A DNA stretch of 38,720 nucleotides from NCBI GenBank assembly GCA_003640385.1, contig RCAB01000558.1, forward strand, positions 1 to 38,720. The letters are read 5' to 3'. This DNA is from Setaria digitata (Eukaryota > Nematoda > Chromadorea > Rhabditida > Setariidae). The notes beneath the pieces were generated by a model, which saw nothing but the letters and a program-made list of their open reading frames with translations, did not search any database and was not told the DNA's origin. The position numbers and the translations under genes are program-made. This document shows positions 35,404-38,720 of the stretch, in pieces (positions within the stretch are counted from its first letter, which is position 1; each line of letters begins with the position of its first letter).

Positions 35404-37250
35404 GCTGGTCATATAATTTCTGCGATTGAAACAATTTTTTAAATCTGAGCAGGTCTGGGTTTTTTTGTTCAAAAGATTCTTTGTTTGGTAGGTTTTTTTT
35501 CAGTTGTTAAAAATATTACAGTAAACTGCTATGATAACACAAACAAGCCTTCGACCTATACGTGACACCAAAAATTTAAGTTTTCTGAATTTAAATCTTC
35601 CGACAATAAGTCTTCTGTGCACTAGCATTTTAAATACAGATGAATAATATGCACAGTATGGTTAGTTTCTACTATGCTGCTTTCGAAGTAACAAAATTAA
35701 AAGAAGCTGTTATCTTTGTGACGCCTTCCATGCAAATCTTCTGACGTATTGAAAGTCCATTATGTCAATATCTGAGGTATTTCTTGCGGTGCGTTACGGT
35801 TATCGTGTCATTTGATGTGTTTATTGCAACAGATGTATAGGACTACAGTCTATAAATGAATTTTTTTTGAATAGTTTTAACATTTCGAGCTAAGGCTACA
35901 GTATCTTACTTAGGCACAGAATACTAACCTTGAAAGATGAAACTTAAAAGTCTCCAGAGTCTGCAGTTCTACTTAGTAGTTACTTATTAAAATTCAGAAG
36001 CAAAATACAAAGATATTTCCTCAATTCCATTCCAGATGAAAGTACATGAATTCTTTTTTTTTCTTCAAATGAGACTAAAGATTTTTCCAGATCTTATGGT
36101 TTCGAAACTTGTTATTTCTAAATTTCTTTCTTTGCTTTATGTATTTTCTGAGTATACGAATTTGTTATTTTTCCATATTTTTTATGTTTTTGTTCACAGT
36201 TCTAAGCGAATCTATTTCAGTGCAGCAAAATTATTTGCCTTCAAGTTCATAACATTTTGAATTGTAGCAGAACATTTCATTTATCTGCTGGGATGATTTC
36301 TTGCAAAAAAAATTCTATAAAGTCGAAGTGATCATTTTTTTCCTGATAAGTTGAAGAGATCTGCATCATAGCTAAGACGGATATCAGTTTATATGGAGCA
36401 ATAGCAGGCAGACTCATTTTAATTTTCATTTACATATGATAGTAAAAGTCAAATTTGACCATTCTTCTCCATTGTTCAAATAGTTTGTCATTTTTCAGAT
36501 AAAAGGCTTGACAGATTTAGAATCATTATGCATGTAAACGGCATGAATTACATGTCTTGTCAGAAATGACTATATCTGGATTACGGTAGTTAGACATTCC
36601 TTGCCTAGTTAACACTCGAGTCGATTGACCATCAACGGTAAAGAGCAATGTGTTTTAAAAGTAAAAGTAAAGTGCCTAGCAGAAATATCATAATTAGAAT
36701 TAATGCTTTACTATTTGCTGTTTACCGCAACAAAAACTTAGTGTCATCACACTGCTTACACGATTGATATAGTATTTGTAAGCATAAATCTGGCATTGCT
36801 CATATTCTTTGCCTTGTTGAATTCTTTCACAAGTTCAGTTCGGCCATTTATTTTGGCATTATGAATGAAACAATTTTACTGTGAAATAGTGAATTATCGC
36901 AGTGAAGCTGTCTAGGAATAGTTGCGAATCTCTCTTCTCTACAATACTTCTTTCAGCATCCATGAAATTTATCTCAACTCTTTTTTTTTTCTTTTTTTTT
37001 TTTCATGCGCACTGAAATCTTTTGGTAGCAATGAACAACACGAGAATGAATTGTTAATCAACGTAAATTGAAAAGAATCATATAGTCATATAGTTCCTTT
37101 TTTTCTAAATATTTGCCAATTATTGTTATTATTATTATTATTTTTTTTTTTTTTTTGCAGACTAATTTTGCACAGATTATTGAATGACATCGATAACATA
37201 TTATAAAAAATATTAACCTCCTCCAACAACCATGACAGTGCAAACAACAA
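35404..37250. other. Mostly non-coding, probable 3' region and spacer
   Basis: A run of mixed composition has no joined exons. A 74-codon plus-strand frame at 36036-36260 is Phe-rich and lacks splice context. T-runs at about 36980-37003 and 37140-37156 end in acceptor-like TTTGCAG at 37159 on the plus strand. Confidence 0.35.
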
Positions 37251-37328
37251 CAATAGTAGTGCGCTTGATAAGATTAAGCTGTATCTGAAGGAAGGTACTT
37301 GATAACCAGAAAGTTACATCAGCACTGT

Positions 37329-38038
37329 ATGAGACAGTGCTCCCAACGAACAGTAAAGACAGAGAATGCCGGAGACAGGTAGCACTTACCTGTTCTACTA
37401 ATAGCATTAACCTGTCATTAACCTGGGAAGGAATATGAAGAATATACATATTGGTAAACGACGATGAACTTTGAAGATGATATGCATACTACGGGAAAAT
37501 ATATAGTCGTTAAATAGTTCTGAGAGAAACACTGGATGCGGAACTGCGACGGATTTTCTGCGTTTTCATAACATAGCTGCATATTACAGCAATTTCGCTA
37601 AGTGATGCAGTGATATTTTATCTACGACTGGAAAATTAATAATAAAAGACGAAGTTATTTATCGAAATTTGAAATCCATGAGAAGGCTAATGATAAGTAC
37701 AGATTGTTTCTTTCTCTGAGTCTAATCCGTTTTTTTTTCATTTATCTGTTCAATATCACACTCACTTACATTTTAACAATATAAGCAACTATTATAGCAA
37801 GCTGAGGAAGTTAATTTTGAAGTTTTTTTTTTTAATTGCTATAACAGTGCATTTTAGATGTTAATAAGGGAAGGAATATGAAGAATATACATATTGGTAA
37901 ACGACGATGAACTTAAAATGAGCACAGTGTTCAATTTTCGAAAATTAGTGTAGAAACGTTTCTGGCATTAGGAAACATAAAATGAGACTGCTTTCGGCAC
38001 CACATAAAACTGGGCCAAGAAAATCGGATTTGATTTGA
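37329..38038 (+). other. Tentative two-exon small basic protein
   Basis: A coding-like block ends at a good donor (AG|GTAGCA, 37378) in the frame MRQCSQRTVKTENAGD, open upstream to about 37270. A second block from 37972 enters at the matching phase and reads RKHKMRLLSAPHKTGPRKSD to TGA at 38038. Both blocks are less AT-rich than the flanks. Opposing and other frames are also open nearby, so strand and frame are not secure. A further open block at 38067-38202 (VVPKRMDAIDDQNPIHRKCN) ends in TAG. Confidence 0.22.
37425..37914. repeat. 47-base perfect direct repeat, 443 bases apart
   Basis: Positions 37425-37471 and 37868-37914 are identical over 47 bases (beginning GGGAAGGAATATG, ending CGATGAACTT) and diverge sharply on both sides. 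No terminal inverted repeats are seen around the copies. Confidence 0.9.
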
Positions 38039-38610
38039 GCCAGATAACTTGAACAACAGCAGTTAGTACGGTGCATTATTAGAGTCGGTTGTTCCTAAAA
38101 GAATGGATGCAATTGATGATCAGAATCCTATACATCGGAAGTGTAATGAGACAGTATTTCCGATAAAACAAATTGAAAGATCGGTACAAACCTAGTAACT
38201 TTTATAACGGCTGTCTAAATGATAATATATTAAAATGCAAGGCAAGCGTTTTTTATTTCATTTTCAAATAGCGAAATTGCATTTTCTAAGCAGTTTGTTT
38301 TTCTTCAATTTTTTACCGTAACACTTTGTTCATTGCTTCTTTGTCGTTAATTAATAGCTTTTGTTGCAATATAATGTAAAGCATTCATTAATTTTAGTCG
38401 CAATGTCAATATACTACTCTTCATCGTTTGTTGATCGATCGACTTAGGAAAGCGTTTCACAATGTAAACATAATTTTTTTGTCTACCGAAGAATAATTAT
38501 ATTATTATTTTCAAATTTGCATGATATTATATAAAAACTAATTTAACAAAATATCACATCTTTTGAATTCTGAAGCTAGAAATTGTTATGCGGCTGATTC
38601 GGTATTAGGT

Positions 38611-38706
38611 AAAGAATAGAGAAATCGTTATAAAAATCAGTATAAGCTTTTATAACATAAAGAATAGAGAAATCGTTATAAAAATCAGTATAAGCTTTTA
38701 TAACAT
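38611..38706. repeat. Exact 48-base tandem duplication
   Basis: 38611-38658 and 38659-38706 are identical. The unit contains the near-palindrome ATAAGCTTTTAT. The window ends 14 bases later, so further copies may continue beyond it. Confidence 0.95.
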
Positions 38707-38720
38707 CAGTTTAATGTTAG

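Noticed and set aside
37213..37449. 78-codon minus-strand hydrophobic frame with a CTTCCTTCAG acceptor
   Set aside because: It overlaps plus-strand blocks with a better donor, and its Val-rich end comes from an ACA/ATA trinucleotide run. Strand remains uncertain, so it was not called.
38010..38060. Frame reading NWAKKIGFDLSQIT as a possible transposase remnant
   Set aside because: Only 14 codons, no inverted repeats or catalytic motif nearby; too short to support.

Overview
This window looks like nuclear DNA of a parasitic, probably filarial, nematode. The evidence is a very AT-rich background (I judge about 30% GC), many homopolymer A/T runs, genes cut into small exons by introns of about 50-850 bases, TTTCAG/TTTTAG-type acceptors placed just before start codons (as in spliced-leader trans-splicing), and nematode-sized animal proteins. 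The species is inferred, not proved. Nothing bacterial or viral was recognised: no CRISPR, rRNA, tRNA or complete mobile element.

Layout. A minus-strand rhodopsin-like receptor of about 310 residues occupies 1.3-4.3 kb. Next is a plus-strand pair: MAEA/GID9, the CTLH-complex ubiquitin ligase subunit (6.5-10.1 kb, nine exons, 408 residues), and IER3IP1/Yos1, a small ER-Golgi membrane protein (11.3-12.2 kb, three exons, 84 residues). On the minus strand follow a helix-rich protein resembling the C-terminal half of perilipins (13.9-16.3 kb) and a small two-pass membrane protein (16.6-17.6 kb). A plus-strand DUF167/YggU-family gene (C15orf40-like) lies at 18.8-20.2 kb. A minus-strand CDC42 small effector homologue (94 residues, with a CC pair and CRIB motif) lies at 22.2-23.2 kb.

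From 23.4 to 34.8 kb the sequence is mostly non-coding and AT-rich. It holds a purine-rich tract, a TA-rich satellite and a few isolated exon-like islands, two of which share a 17-base coding motif. A small plus-strand gene is supported at 34.8-35.4 kb. The right end has weak plus-strand coding signal, a 47-base direct repeat and an exact 48-base tandem duplication.

The genes belong to unrelated housekeeping or signalling roles (protein turnover, early secretion, lipid-droplet-like biology, Rho GTPase signalling, chemosensation), so this is not one functional cluster. Multi-exon models were built by hand from splice signals, reading-frame phase and recalled family sequences. No database search was run. 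Three single-N positions mark probable assembly joins, one of them inside an exact 53-base duplication.
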